Source: DATFKA01 sp035268885 | GTDB lineage: Bacteria > Bacteroidota > Bacteroidia > Chitinophagales > Saprospiraceae | Assembly: GCA_035268885.1 (NCBI GenBank) | Contig: DATFKA010000026.1 | Span: 1-64,000, forward strand | DNA: 64,000 nt | Direction of reading: 5' to 3' | In this document: piece after piece, positions 23,817-32,733 of the stretch | How positions within the stretch are numbered: position 1 is the first letter of the stretch | How the letters are laid out: each line of letters opens with the position of its first letter | Notes under the pieces: model-generated | The model's database searches: none | Told to the model about the DNA's origin: nothing | What the model saw: the letters and a program-made list of their open reading frames with translations, nothing else | Program-made: the position numbers and the translations under genes

Positions 23817-24713
23817 TTACAGATTATCGGTTTTAAAGCGTGTGGCGGGGCGGCCCTGGTAGCCGCAGTTTTCAATTACGAATAAACTACCAGCCAGGGT
23901 TTGTTCCTTTTGTTGAGCTTCGGAGAGCCCCACCTTTGCGGAGGTAATATACAAATCTTCCAGGGCTATGCCACCAAAGGCACAAGAAGTAATCTGTGCC
24001 GCGGGTAAACGGATACTGCTGAGTTTTTTCCCGCCAAGGGGATCCCAACGCGCTACCTGCCAGCCTCCCCAATGGGCGATCCATAGTTTATCTTCGGTAT
24101 CAATGCACATACCATCCGGGAATCCTTCCTCTTCGGGAATCTCAATCACGGTACGACGATTAGTGATTGCTCCCGTCGCCAGCTCGAAATCAAAGGCAGC
24201 CACCGAAAGCGTCGGCGTATCGATATAATACATGGTCTTGTGATCCGACGTCCAGGCCAGGCCGTTCGAGATGGTGACGGCCGATAGACGCTTAGTACAA
24301 TTTAAGTCAGCCGATAGGCTATACAAACTCCCAGTTGCCGCCTGCTCATTCGTATCCATGGTCCCGGCCCAAAAGCGGCCCGCCGGATCGCATTTGCCAT
24401 CGTTAAAGCGATTATCCGACAGATGGGCTTCCGGATCAATAATCGGCTCTACCGCTCCGCTATCGAGATCGACGAAGACAAAGCCACTACGCAGCGCAGT
24501 AATCATTCGACCATCTTCACAAAGGGCAATAGCACCAACCATACCGGGTACTTCCCACTGTCGGTAGGCCCTGGTGACCGGATGGTAAGTATATATCAAA
24601 CCATTCAGGATATCTACCCAATAAATACGCTGATTTTGCTCGTCCCAGACGGGCCCTTCGCCCAACAGGGATGTAGGAACTGAAAGGGTCTGATAAAGGG
24701 CTGGACTAGCCAT
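23817..24713 (-). CDS. SMP-30/gluconolactonase family sugar lactonase
   Basis: The 298-residue protein is a six-bladed propeller lactonase: LLGEGPVWDEQ supplies the metal-binding glutamate, and FNDGKCDPAGRFWAGTMD, ISNGLAWTSD and GFPDGMCIDTEDKLWIAHWGG supply the other conserved loops. It should open the sugar lactone made by the NAD-dependent dehydrogenase in the same operon to the free aldonate. It has no signal peptide, so it acts in the cytoplasm. The next gene upstream ends 3 bp before its start, indicating tight coupling. Confidence 0.9.
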   Translation of the reverse strand: MASPALYQTLSVPTSLLGEGPVWDEQNQRIYWVDILNGLIYTYHPVTRAYRQWEVPGMVGAIALCEDGRMITALRSGFVFVDLDSGAVEPIIDPEAHLSDNRFNDGKCDPAGRFWAGTMDTNEQAATGSLYSLSADLNCTKRLSAVTISNGLAWTSDHKTMYYIDTPTLSVAAFDFELATGAITNRRTVIEIPEEEGFPDGMCIDTEDKLWIAHWGGWQVARWDPLGGKKLSSIRLPAAQITSCAFGGIALEDLYITSAKVGLSEAQQKEQTLAGSLFVIENCGYQGRPATRFKTDNL

Positions 24714-24716
24714 ATA

Positions 24717-25490
24717 CTAACCATTTAAAGCGATAAACCCGCCGTCAATCAGATAATCACAACCGGTAAGAAAACTGGCCTCATCCGAACAGAGGTACAG
24801 GGCCATGGCCGCCACTTCCTCGGGTTTAGCCATCCTACCAATCGGCTGCGTTTTAGATAATTTGTCAAACATTTCCTCCTCTCGTCCTGGATAGTTCTTC
24901 TTCAGAAACCCATCAACAAAAGGGGTGTGCACTCGTGCCGGAGAAATACAATTGCAGCGGATATGATAGGGCAGGTAGTCCTTGGCTACCGAGAGTGTCA
25001 TCGTTTTGATGGCGCCCTTGGTCGTACTGTAGGCAAACCGATCATCGATGCCCACACTGGCCGCAATGGAAGCCATATTCAGGACAACCCCGCCTTTTTC
25101 CTTCATGTGGGGTACGGCGGCGTGGATGAGGTGATACACCCCCTGCACATTTACCTGTAACAGATTCGCCATATCCTCGGGCGTAGTGGTCTCGGCATTA
25201 CCAATGTGGGCAATGGCGGCATTATTCACCAGGATATCCAAACGGCCGGTCGTATTCATCACGGCCTGAATGGCTTGCTTCACCTGATCCAACCTGGTCA
25301 CATCTACTGCATTAAAGTAAGCACTTCCACCCTCCTGTTGAATCTGCGCAACGGTCTGATTACCGCCTTCCGGATCAACATCAAAGATAAACACCTTGGC
25401 CCCTTGCCGAGCAAAGACCAGGGAAATGGCTGCTCCAATCCCGCTCCCACCTCCGGTAACGATAGCCGTTTTGTTAGTAAGTTTGAACAT
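24717..25490 (-). CDS. Short-chain dehydrogenase, probable 2-keto-3-deoxy-sugar acid 4-dehydrogenase
   Basis: The 257-residue SDR has the nucleotide motif TGGGSGIG, the NNAA motif and the catalytic YSTTK tetrad pair. In the diketo branch of non-phosphorylating sugar pathways an SDR oxidises the 2-keto-3-deoxy acid at C4, giving the substrate of the FAH-family hydrolase encoded two genes downstream. Position between lactonase and the second SDR makes this the best guess, but which of the two SDRs does the first step and which the fourth is not fixed by sequence. Confidence 0.75.
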   Translation of the reverse strand: MFKLTNKTAIVTGGGSGIGAAISLVFARQGAKVFIFDVDPEGGNQTVAQIQQEGGSAYFNAVDVTRLDQVKQAIQAVMNTTGRLDILVNNAAIAHIGNAETTTPEDMANLLQVNVQGVYHLIHAAVPHMKEKGGVVLNMASIAASVGIDDRFAYSTTKGAIKTMTLSVAKDYLPYHIRCNCISPARVHTPFVDGFLKKNYPGREEEMFDKLSKTQPIGRMAKPEEVAAMALYLCSDEASFLTGCDYLIDGGFIALNG

Positions 25491-25585
25491 ATCTAATATC
25501 AGTTATTGAATGTTTGAATTTCATATTAAACCCGATCACATGATACACGACACACGATACCTGACCACATCGCCGTACCGCCACA

Positions 25586-26356
25586 TCAATACGGTGATGG
25601 GCTAACGGAGGTCCAGCCACCGTCGACGATGATGGTTTGGCCGGTGATATGCCGGGCCTCCTCCGATACCAGGAACAGGGCGGTGCTGGCAATATCCTCT
25701 ACCCTGGCCGGGCGCCCCATCGGCGTGATGCGCGACCAGGTCGCTTCGTAGTTTTCGTCTTCCAGAGTGCGTTCGGTAGCAGTGGCCCCGGGCGCAATTG
25801 CATTTACGTTGATGCCAAATTCTGACAACTCTACCACCAGGCTTTTGGCCAGCATTTCCAGAGCGGCCTTACTCATGCCGTAGGCGGCCAGATTCTTATG
25901 GGCCTGATGTCCCGTGACCGACGACATGAACAAGAGGGTCCCCCCCTTTGCCTGCGCTCGCATTTTTTTGGCGGCGGCTTGCGCTAAAAAAAAGGTTCCG
26001 CTCAGATTGACCTCCATTACTCTGGAAAAGGCATCCGGTTGGTAATCAAAAAAACCATCGAATAGCGTGATCCCAGCGTTGGCCACTGTAATGTCCAAGC
26101 TGCCAAAGGTATTTTCGGCCGTGTCGACCAGTTCCCGAATGATTTCGAGATCACTACAATCTCCATGGACAGCCACACAGTTATCCCCTAATTTTCGGGC
26201 GGCGGCTTTCGCCAAATCGCTATCCAGATCGTTCAGTACGAGTTGGGCGCCAGCTTCGATTAGCCGGTAGGCGATGGCCAGGCCAATACCCTGTCCGGCA
26301 CCGGTGATGATGGCGGTTTTGTTGTCTAGTCTCATAATGCTTGCGTCTGTACTCAT
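25586..26356 (-). CDS. Short-chain dehydrogenase, probable sugar 1-dehydrogenase
   Basis: The 256-residue SDR shows TGAGQGIG, DLDSD after beta-2 (an acidic residue that favours NAD), NAG, SSVTGHQ and the catalytic YGMSK. It may oxidise the free sugar to the lactone opened by the SMP-30 enzyme. Translation may start at 26356 or at the internal methionine at 26335 (MRLDNKTAI). The dehydratase gene ends 6 bp before it, so the two are in one transcript. The roles of the two SDRs could be swapped. Confidence 0.75.
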   Translation of the reverse strand: MSTDASIMRLDNKTAIITGAGQGIGLAIAYRLIEAGAQLVLNDLDSDLAKAAARKLGDNCVAVHGDCSDLEIIRELVDTAENTFGSLDITVANAGITLFDGFFDYQPDAFSRVMEVNLSGTFFLAQAAAKKMRAQAKGGTLLFMSSVTGHQAHKNLAAYGMSKAALEMLAKSLVVELSEFGINVNAIAPGATATERTLEDENYEATWSRITPMGRPARVEDIASTALFLVSEEARHITGQTIIVDGGWTSVSPSPY

Positions 26357-26362
26357 CAGGAA

Positions 26363-28078
26363 TCAATGGGAGTCTTTGGTCACTTCGCTGCCGGAGCCGC
26401 CGCGCAGGAAATCCAAATCAGCGCCTAGGTGAGCGCCCTGCACCGTTTTTTGGTACAATTGTACGTAACCACGATCAGCCAGCGGCGCCTCATTTTCTTT
26501 TTCCCGCTTGCGGCGGCTGATCTCCTCCTCCGATACATTTAATTGTAGCCGCCGCTGCTCAACGTCTAGAATGATCTCGTCGCCAGTCTCTACGATCCCC
26601 AGTGTGCCGCCATCGGCCGCTTCCGGGGAGACGTGTAATACCACCGTCCCAAATCCAGTGCCACTCATACGACCGTCGGAGATACGCACCATATCCTTAA
26701 CCCCCTTGGCCAGTACTTTTGGCGGCAGCCCCATATTTCCCACCTCTGGCATACCGGGATACCCCCTGGGGCCGACGTTCTTCAGTACCATAATACTATG
26801 CTCATCGATCTCCAGGTCGGGATCATTAATTTTAGCTTTATAATCGTCAATATCTTCAAAGACAACGGCCTTCCCAGTGTGCTTCAGTAGCCCAGGGGTC
26901 GCCGCGGAAGGCTTAAGTACCGCCCCGTTTTCCGTAAGGTTCCCCTTCAGAATCACGACGCCCGACAGCTCATTAAAAGGTTGATCCATCGGTGCGATCA
27001 CTTCTTCATCGTAGCAGGGCGCACTGCTAAAATTCTCCTCCATCGTTTTTCCATTAACGGTAATGATATCGCGGTGTAACTTGGGTAGTAAGGCCCGGAT
27101 CACCGCGGGTAACCCACCGGCGTAATAGAAGTCTTCCATAAAATGAGCACCGGAGGGCTGCAAATTGGCCAGCAGGGGAATACCCTGTGAGAATTGATCA
27201 AAATCATCAATGGTCAAATCGACTCCGACCCGGCCGGCGATGGCCAGTAAGTGAATCACGAAATTGGTAGAGCCGCCGATGGCCGCATTAACCATAATGG
27301 AATTTTCAAAAGCCTGGCGGGTGAGCACATCGGAAAGCTTGCGATCTGCTTTGACCATTTTTACAATCTCCGAACCGGACAGATGGGCCAGCACTTTGCG
27401 CGCGGCATCAGGGGCCGGTATCGCGGCATTTCCCGGGAGAGAAAGCCCCAGGGCTTCGACCATACAAGCCATGGTTGAGGCTGTACCCATCACGGCGCAG
27501 TGCCCATCGCTACGACAAATACCCGCTTCCGCAATTTGCATTTCGTGCTCATCCATCTCTCCTGCCCGTGATGCTTCACTAAAGCGCCAGACGTCAGAAG
27601 TGCTGATCTTTTTACCCCGGTAGTGCCCCGTCAGCATGGGTCCGCCAGAAACGACAATCGAGGGTAAATCAACACTGGCGGCGCCCATAACCAGCGAAGG
27701 CGTGGTTTTATCGCAACCACAAAGCAAGACGACGCCATCAATCGGATTGGCGCGGATACTTTCTTCTACATCCATGGAGGCCAGGTTGCGAAAGAGCATG
27801 GCCGTGGGCTTCATCTGAGTCTCTCCCAGTGACATCACCGGAAACTCCAGTGGAAAACCACCGGCTTCATAGACGCCGCGCTTAACGTGCTCGGCCAACT
27901 CTCGAAAGTGGGAGTTACAAGGCGTCAACTCCGACCAGGTATTACAGATACCAATGACGGGCCGACCGTCGAATTCGTGGGCAGGGATGCCACTCTTCTT
28001 TAACCAGGAGCGATAGATGATTCCATCTTTCCCTTTCTTACCGAACCAGCCTTGGCTGCGTAGTTTATTTTTTTTCAT
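26363..28078 (-). CDS. IlvD/Edd-family sugar acid dehydratase (arabinonate/xylonate type)
   Basis: I start at 28078 (MKKNKLRSQGWFG), which gives 571 residues as in sugar-acid dehydratases; the longer frame adds a spurious 73 residues. The iron-sulfur ligands are present at C54 (TPCN), C122 (CGCDK) and C194 (DGHC), the lysine after CD is the usual carbamylated metal ligand, and GRMSGTGFG carries the catalytic serine. The enzyme removes water from an aldonate to give a 2-keto-3-deoxy acid. Using this family rather than an enolase-type dehydratase is closer to pentose than to deoxyhexose pathways. Confidence 0.88.
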   Translation of the reverse strand: MKKNKLRSQGWFGKKGKDGIIYRSWLKKSGIPAHEFDGRPVIGICNTWSELTPCNSHFRELAEHVKRGVYEAGGFPLEFPVMSLGETQMKPTAMLFRNLASMDVEESIRANPIDGVVLLCGCDKTTPSLVMGAASVDLPSIVVSGGPMLTGHYRGKKISTSDVWRFSEASRAGEMDEHEMQIAEAGICRSDGHCAVMGTASTMACMVEALGLSLPGNAAIPAPDAARKVLAHLSGSEIVKMVKADRKLSDVLTRQAFENSIMVNAAIGGSTNFVIHLLAIAGRVGVDLTIDDFDQFSQGIPLLANLQPSGAHFMEDFYYAGGLPAVIRALLPKLHRDIITVNGKTMEENFSSAPCYDEEVIAPMDQPFNELSGVVILKGNLTENGAVLKPSAATPGLLKHTGKAVVFEDIDDYKAKINDPDLEIDEHSIMVLKNVGPRGYPGMPEVGNMGLPPKVLAKGVKDMVRISDGRMSGTGFGTVVLHVSPEAADGGTLGIVETGDEIILDVEQRRLQLNVSEEEISRRKREKENEAPLADRGYVQLYQKTVQGAHLGADLDFLRGGSGSEVTKDSH

Positions 28079-28238
28079 TTTTTGTGTGGTTTTGTGGTTT
28101 AGCCCCTTTGCTATGTCATAGGCATCCCGATGAGGGCAGGCATCCCTTCGGGGCAGGGCTTGATTGGTTACTTGCGCGATCCTTCCTGTTTTGTGGTTTT
28201 GGTGTTTCGTACGCTTTGGGATATAAACACTCGTAGGG

Positions 28239-28901
28239 CTATTGCATATTGATGTAGGGCTGGAGCACCTTTTTCCAGATCGCGTACCCCTTAGCATTCA
28301 TATGAAGATTATCCTCGAGAAAGATATTCGTATAGACCATCCCGTCTTCATCCAATGCGGGCGTCCAAACATCGGCGAACTCGGTATTGGCTTTTTTACT
28401 GGCGTATTTTTCCAGACGGGCGTTCAGGTCTTCGTATTCTGCCTTCAGGTCCCAACGGGCGACGCTGGGTTTGGGCGCGATAAAGATGACCGGGATATCT
28501 TTACCAAGATTTTTGGCAATCATCTTTCTGAGTTTTTTGGCTTCCTTTACTACCGATTTGGGAGTGTCGCCGGCGGCCAGGTCATTATCCCCTTCATAGA
28601 TGAATATTTTGGAAGGTTGGTAAGGATAGATTACCCGGTCTGCGTAGTAGATCAGGTCCGAAAACTCAGAACCCCCAAAACCCCGATTTAGTACGCGGTG
28701 CTCCGGGAAGTAGTCCGCTACATCTCGCCACATAGCAATGGAAGAACTCCCTACAAAGAGCACCGCACCCGAACCGGGCTTATCCTTCTGGTCCATTTTT
28801 TCGAATTGCTGGATGGTTTCTTCCCATTGTTCCTGGGCAAAAGATTGGATGGGCGTATAAATAAGTAAAAAAAAGATCAGTAGACAAAGTCCGTTTTTCA
28901 T
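28239..28901 (-). CDS. Secreted SGNH/GDSL hydrolase
   Basis: The 220-residue protein has a signal peptide ending near QSFAQ and the four SGNH blocks: FVGSSSIAMW (nucleophile serine), NRGFGGSE (glycine), EGDNDLAAG (asparagine) and DNLHMNAKGY (Asp-x-x-His). Such enzymes deacetylate polysaccharides or cut other esters. It is the first gene of the sugar oxidation operon, separated by 160 bp from the dehydratase start, and may release acetyl groups from the glycan that feeds the pathway. Confidence 0.88.
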   Translation of the reverse strand: MKNGLCLLIFFLLIYTPIQSFAQEQWEETIQQFEKMDQKDKPGSGAVLFVGSSSIAMWRDVADYFPEHRVLNRGFGGSEFSDLIYYADRVIYPYQPSKIFIYEGDNDLAAGDTPKSVVKEAKKLRKMIAKNLGKDIPVIFIAPKPSVARWDLKAEYEDLNARLEKYASKKANTEFADVWTPALDEDGMVYTNIFLEDNLHMNAKGYAIWKKVLQPYINMQ

Positions 28902-28961
28902 GGCGATTGGTATTTAAGATAGCGAGAAGATTAAGATAGTAAATACTTTCCTTTTCGATCT

Positions 28962-31199
28962 TTATTCTTCTACTTTTAGTAAAATAGGCAGGGTTTCTCC
29001 GACACTATTATTCTGCATAAAGATGACCGTTTTGGCCACTTTAGAGATTTCCTCCAATTTTTGGGCATGCACGGCTTCCTCTCCTTCTTTTGTCACTTGC
29101 AGACCTAATATTGCAAGGTCCGCTTCTTTACTCTCCCGGGCGAGTATCTCGGGAAAGCGCAAGCCTTCTCTTAGAATGACCTCAATGGAAGCGGGGATTC
29201 TGGCTTGTTTAATCGAATGCCCGATGCCTTCCGTAAGGATTGCCTGCTCCTGCTCGGTCTCTACCACGGCCCGAATATTGATCTGCGCATTTTGCCATTC
29301 CCGGTTTAGGGTCAGCATAAAAGCCAGGATGAGCATCAAATCCCCATTGTTCTCGTGACCACTCCACCAGATATCGATTTGTTGGTGGTCCTTTTGCGCC
29401 CAGGTAGTATGATCATTAAACCTAACCAGTAAGATATTTTTTCGGATAAGCGATAAGCGTCGTATGGTCTTCAACTGTTGCACCTGCCCTTCTACCGTGC
29501 GCGACCAGCCAAAAATAACGGTATTGGTTTTAAGACCAGCGATGCCGTGACCACGAGCAATATTTAAAATCCCCAGGTGCATGGATTGCACGGCATTTAC
29601 CTCGCAGAAAGCCTCCAGGCCGTATTTGCTCAAGTCTTCCTTCATTTGCAGCCTGATATCCTCCAGGTGACTCAGGGATTCGACATCGTCTTCGTAAACC
29701 ATCTTAGAAATGGAAAGTAAGCCCCGGTTTTGACCCAGAGCAGCCGCCAATCTAACCAGTTCTATCCGATCGGGGATGTCTTTAACGAATACCAGGAGTT
29801 GAGGTCGCCAGTTTCGGGAGCTAAGTTTACGGTGACTTAAGCGCAATAGCGCAAATCGAGCGACCTGCACCCAAAGGCCAGCATTCACATCTCCCCACTG
29901 CTGCTCCAGCGCACGTCGCTTGAAATAAAAATAAACCAGCAACTCCAGGCCCAGTGCCAGAACCAGCGCCAGCGGACTAATCAAATACATGACGAATAAA
30001 GCAGATACCGCACCAAACATCGATACGTACCAGGGCACATTGAATTTGGGTCGAAACGAAGGTTCCGCTACCAGTTTTTCTATGGCTGCCACTAGGTTAA
30101 TCACTACATATAAGGTCAGGAAAAGTACGGTTACGAATTTGGCCACGGTATTCAAAGCACCCAGGGCAACGGCGGCCAGGGCAATACCTCCGGTAATATA
30201 GGTCGCCACCTTCGGCTGTCCGTTTTTAGATAATCTGGATAAAAACTTTGGCGCCAGCCCATCCATAGATAGCGATTGCAGCACCCGCGGACCACTCAGA
30301 ACACTGCCAATGGCCGAGGATAGAATCGCCCCCCAGGCAGCGGGATAGATGAATAGCCCCCCAAATAAAGCGACCTTACTCCAGGTTTGCAGACCGAAGT
30401 CGGGGTTCGCCATCTCCTCATAATTGAGATCAGCAGAAACGGCTAAAAATACGGGTACTAAAATATAGACCAGCGTCCCGACAACAACCGAAGCCAACGT
30501 TCCTCTGGGAATAGCCCGTCCGGGATCCTTTAGATCTCCACTCATGGCAATCCCCGCCAGAAAGCCCGTCACCCCAGGGAAAAAGACCGCAAAAACCACC
30601 CAAAAACCCTCCGCACTTCGATACGTAGGTTCCCATTCGGGCATTCGCCACTCTCCCATGGATATGCCAATGATTAAAGACAAAATGGACAAGGTGACCA
30701 GTATCAATATCGGGACCTGGGTTTTTAGGGCCAGATCGGCACTTCGCCCCGCCAATAGGGTAATAGAGATGATGATCAGAGCGGTTAATAAGGGTACCAC
30801 ATAGGCCGGCATTGGGCCCCAGGAGGCTACCGGCCAGAATAAAAGGATAGCCTCCGCCAAACCAAATGCGTAAAAGGTCACACTCAGGGTTCGACTTATG
30901 TAAAAAGCCACACCAATAGCGCCTCCGGTCTCCAAACCAAAACTACGAGATACCAGATAATAGACTCCTCCCACGCCAACGTTAATGTTGGTCGCAATCG
31001 AGGCGGCGCTGAGTGCTGAAATGAAGGTAATTACATTCGCCACCAAAACGATCACGATGGTCAAACCCAAGCCCAGGTTGGCTACGATCCAACCAAAGCG
31101 CAAATACATGATCAAGCCCAGGATGGTCAGCAGGCTAGGTAAGAATACACCCAGGAAGGTGCCGAATTTCTTAGCCGATGTTTTTTCCGTGCCTGGCAT
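28962..31199 (-). CDS. SLC12/cation-chloride cotransporter-like APC permease
   Basis: The 745-residue protein has about 12 membrane helices (residues 12-430) in the APC fold, with TFLGVFLPSLLTILGLIMYLR at the start and SRTLSVTFYAFG in helix three, followed by a 300-residue cytoplasmic tail. The tail contains universal-stress-like segments (LLVFVKD, ADLAILGLQV). The arrangement matches bacterial relatives of Na-K-Cl cotransporters, which may move amino acids or ions; the substrate is unknown. Its gene lies 60 bp upstream of the sugar operon on the same strand, so read-through is possible. Confidence 0.82.
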   Translation of the reverse strand: MPGTEKTSAKKFGTFLGVFLPSLLTILGLIMYLRFGWIVANLGLGLTIVIVLVANVITFISALSAASIATNINVGVGGVYYLVSRSFGLETGGAIGVAFYISRTLSVTFYAFGLAEAILLFWPVASWGPMPAYVVPLLTALIIISITLLAGRSADLALKTQVPILILVTLSILSLIIGISMGEWRMPEWEPTYRSAEGFWVVFAVFFPGVTGFLAGIAMSGDLKDPGRAIPRGTLASVVVGTLVYILVPVFLAVSADLNYEEMANPDFGLQTWSKVALFGGLFIYPAAWGAILSSAIGSVLSGPRVLQSLSMDGLAPKFLSRLSKNGQPKVATYITGGIALAAVALGALNTVAKFVTVLFLTLYVVINLVAAIEKLVAEPSFRPKFNVPWYVSMFGAVSALFVMYLISPLALVLALGLELLVYFYFKRRALEQQWGDVNAGLWVQVARFALLRLSHRKLSSRNWRPQLLVFVKDIPDRIELVRLAAALGQNRGLLSISKMVYEDDVESLSHLEDIRLQMKEDLSKYGLEAFCEVNAVQSMHLGILNIARGHGIAGLKTNTVIFGWSRTVEGQVQQLKTIRRLSLIRKNILLVRFNDHTTWAQKDHQQIDIWWSGHENNGDLMLILAFMLTLNREWQNAQINIRAVVETEQEQAILTEGIGHSIKQARIPASIEVILREGLRFPEILARESKEADLAILGLQVTKEGEEAVHAQKLEEISKVAKTVIFMQNNSVGETLPILLKVEE

Positions 31200-31338
31200 A
31201 GGTTCAAAGCATTAGTTCGCTGACAAATGTAAAAAAGCTACCTGAATATTTCGTGGGATTGATCCTATAAAAAAAGGAGTCCTTATCGACTTTCCAAATT
31301 TTATTTTAATTTTAAGCCCAACCCGAAAAATATTACCT

Positions 31339-32691
31339 ATGCATAACTTCAATATCAATCGCCGTCGCTTCCTGAAAAGTTCTTCCGCCATGCTAGCCGT
31401 TTCTGCACTTGGTCTGCCGGGACTGGATATTATCTTTCCCAGCCAAAGCCGGAAAGTAGGCCTAATCGGCAGCGGTTGGTACGGTACCAGCGACGTGCTG
31501 CGCCTGATCCAGGTAGCCGACGTGGAGGTCACGGCCATCTGTGATGTAGACCAGCAACAATTAGAAAAGGCCGGGGCCCTCATCCAGCAGCGGCAAAAAT
31601 CGGGTAAGAAGCCGCGCTTCTTCAAAGACTACCGCAAGATGCTGGCTAATGAAGCCTTCGACCTGGTGCTCATCGGCAGTCCGGATCACTGGCATGCACT
31701 GCACGCCATCGAGGCCATGAAAGCCGGGGCAAACTTATACCTGCAAAAACCCATTAGTCACGACGTGGCCGAAGGAGAAGCCATCGTTGCGGCCGCGCAA
31801 CAATACAAGCGTACGGTACAGATTGGCACCCAGCGCCGCAGCACTCCCCACCTAATCGATGCCAAAAAGAAGGTCGTTGATGCCGGGTTACTGGGCGAAA
31901 TCGGACATATAGAGCTCTGTTGTTATTACCATATGCGCATGAATGCACAGCCTCCCGTACAGGACATTCCGGCAGGATTCGACTACGACATGTGGACCGG
32001 GCCGGCACCGCTGCTGCCCTTCCGGGGAAAAATGCATCGCTCCTGGCGTTCTTTTCAGGAATACGGAAATGGTATCGTAGGAGACATGTGTGTACACATG
32101 CTGGACACCGTCCGCTGGTTATTGGATCTGGGTTGGCCACAGCGTATTCATTCCACCGGTGGTATTTATGTACAAAACGATAGTATCGCTAATATCCCCG
32201 ATACCCAAACGGCCACTTTTGAGTACGAAAATTTCAACTGTATCTGGAAGCACCGTACCTGGGGGACGCCACCCGATCCCGAATACCCCTGGGCTTTCTT
32301 CATCTACGGGGAGAAAGGTGTCTTAAAAGGCAGCGTACACAAATGCGAATTTTATCCAACGGGAGCGAATGAACCCACGTACTATTCTGATGCCCTTTAC
32401 GAGCGCGAATTATACCCTGAGGACCTTAAAGAAGAAGGCATTGAATTACACGTCGCTGCCGCTACTCGCCGACATTTACTGAACCTGCTCGAAGCCATTG
32501 ACAAAGGGACTAAACCGGTAGCGGATGTAATGAATGGTCATATCTCCACTGCCAGTTGTATCCTGGCTAATATGGCGCTGGAGACCGGTGACATCCTGGA
32601 ATACGACCCCGCCCGGCAAAAGGTGGTAAAGAACAGAGCCGCTAATAAATTACTGAGTCCGGATTACCGCAATCCCTGGAAGCGACCTTAA
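31339..32691 (+). CDS. Gfo/Idh/MocA-family oxidoreductase, Tat-exported
   Basis: The 450-residue protein has a Tat signal (NRRRFLKSSSAMLAVSALG), a Rossmann domain (KVGLIGSGWYGTSDVL, VTAICDVD, DLVLIGSPDHWHALHAI, LYLQKPISHDVAEG) and an alpha/beta catalytic domain with GGHI-like region GNGIVGDMCVHMLDTVRWLL. The EKP lysine position is QKP. Such exported members are frequent next to sulfatases and isomerases in Bacteroidota and act on sugars or glycosides with a tightly held NAD(P). The sulfatase gene follows by 42 bp, suggesting an operon for a sulfated glycan. Confidence 0.88.
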   Translation: MHNFNINRRRFLKSSSAMLAVSALGLPGLDIIFPSQSRKVGLIGSGWYGTSDVLRLIQVADVEVTAICDVDQQQLEKAGALIQQRQKSGKKPRFFKDYRKMLANEAFDLVLIGSPDHWHALHAIEAMKAGANLYLQKPISHDVAEGEAIVAAAQQYKRTVQIGTQRRSTPHLIDAKKKVVDAGLLGEIGHIELCCYYHMRMNAQPPVQDIPAGFDYDMWTGPAPLLPFRGKMHRSWRSFQEYGNGIVGDMCVHMLDTVRWLLDLGWPQRIHSTGGIYVQNDSIANIPDTQTATFEYENFNCIWKHRTWGTPPDPEYPWAFFIYGEKGVLKGSVHKCEFYPTGANEPTYYSDALYERELYPEDLKEEGIELHVAAATRRHLLNLLEAIDKGTKPVADVMNGHISTASCILANMALETGDILEYDPARQKVVKNRAANKLLSPDYRNPWKRP

Positions 32692-32733
32692 TGAAGCGAT
32701 TTAAACTTTTTCATACTCTTCAAATAAAACCCA

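Noticed and set aside
23740..23875. Extended N-terminus of the FAH-family protein
   Set aside because: The family start MKLLRFG is at 23734; the extra residues overlap the lactonase 3' end and have no counterpart in the family.
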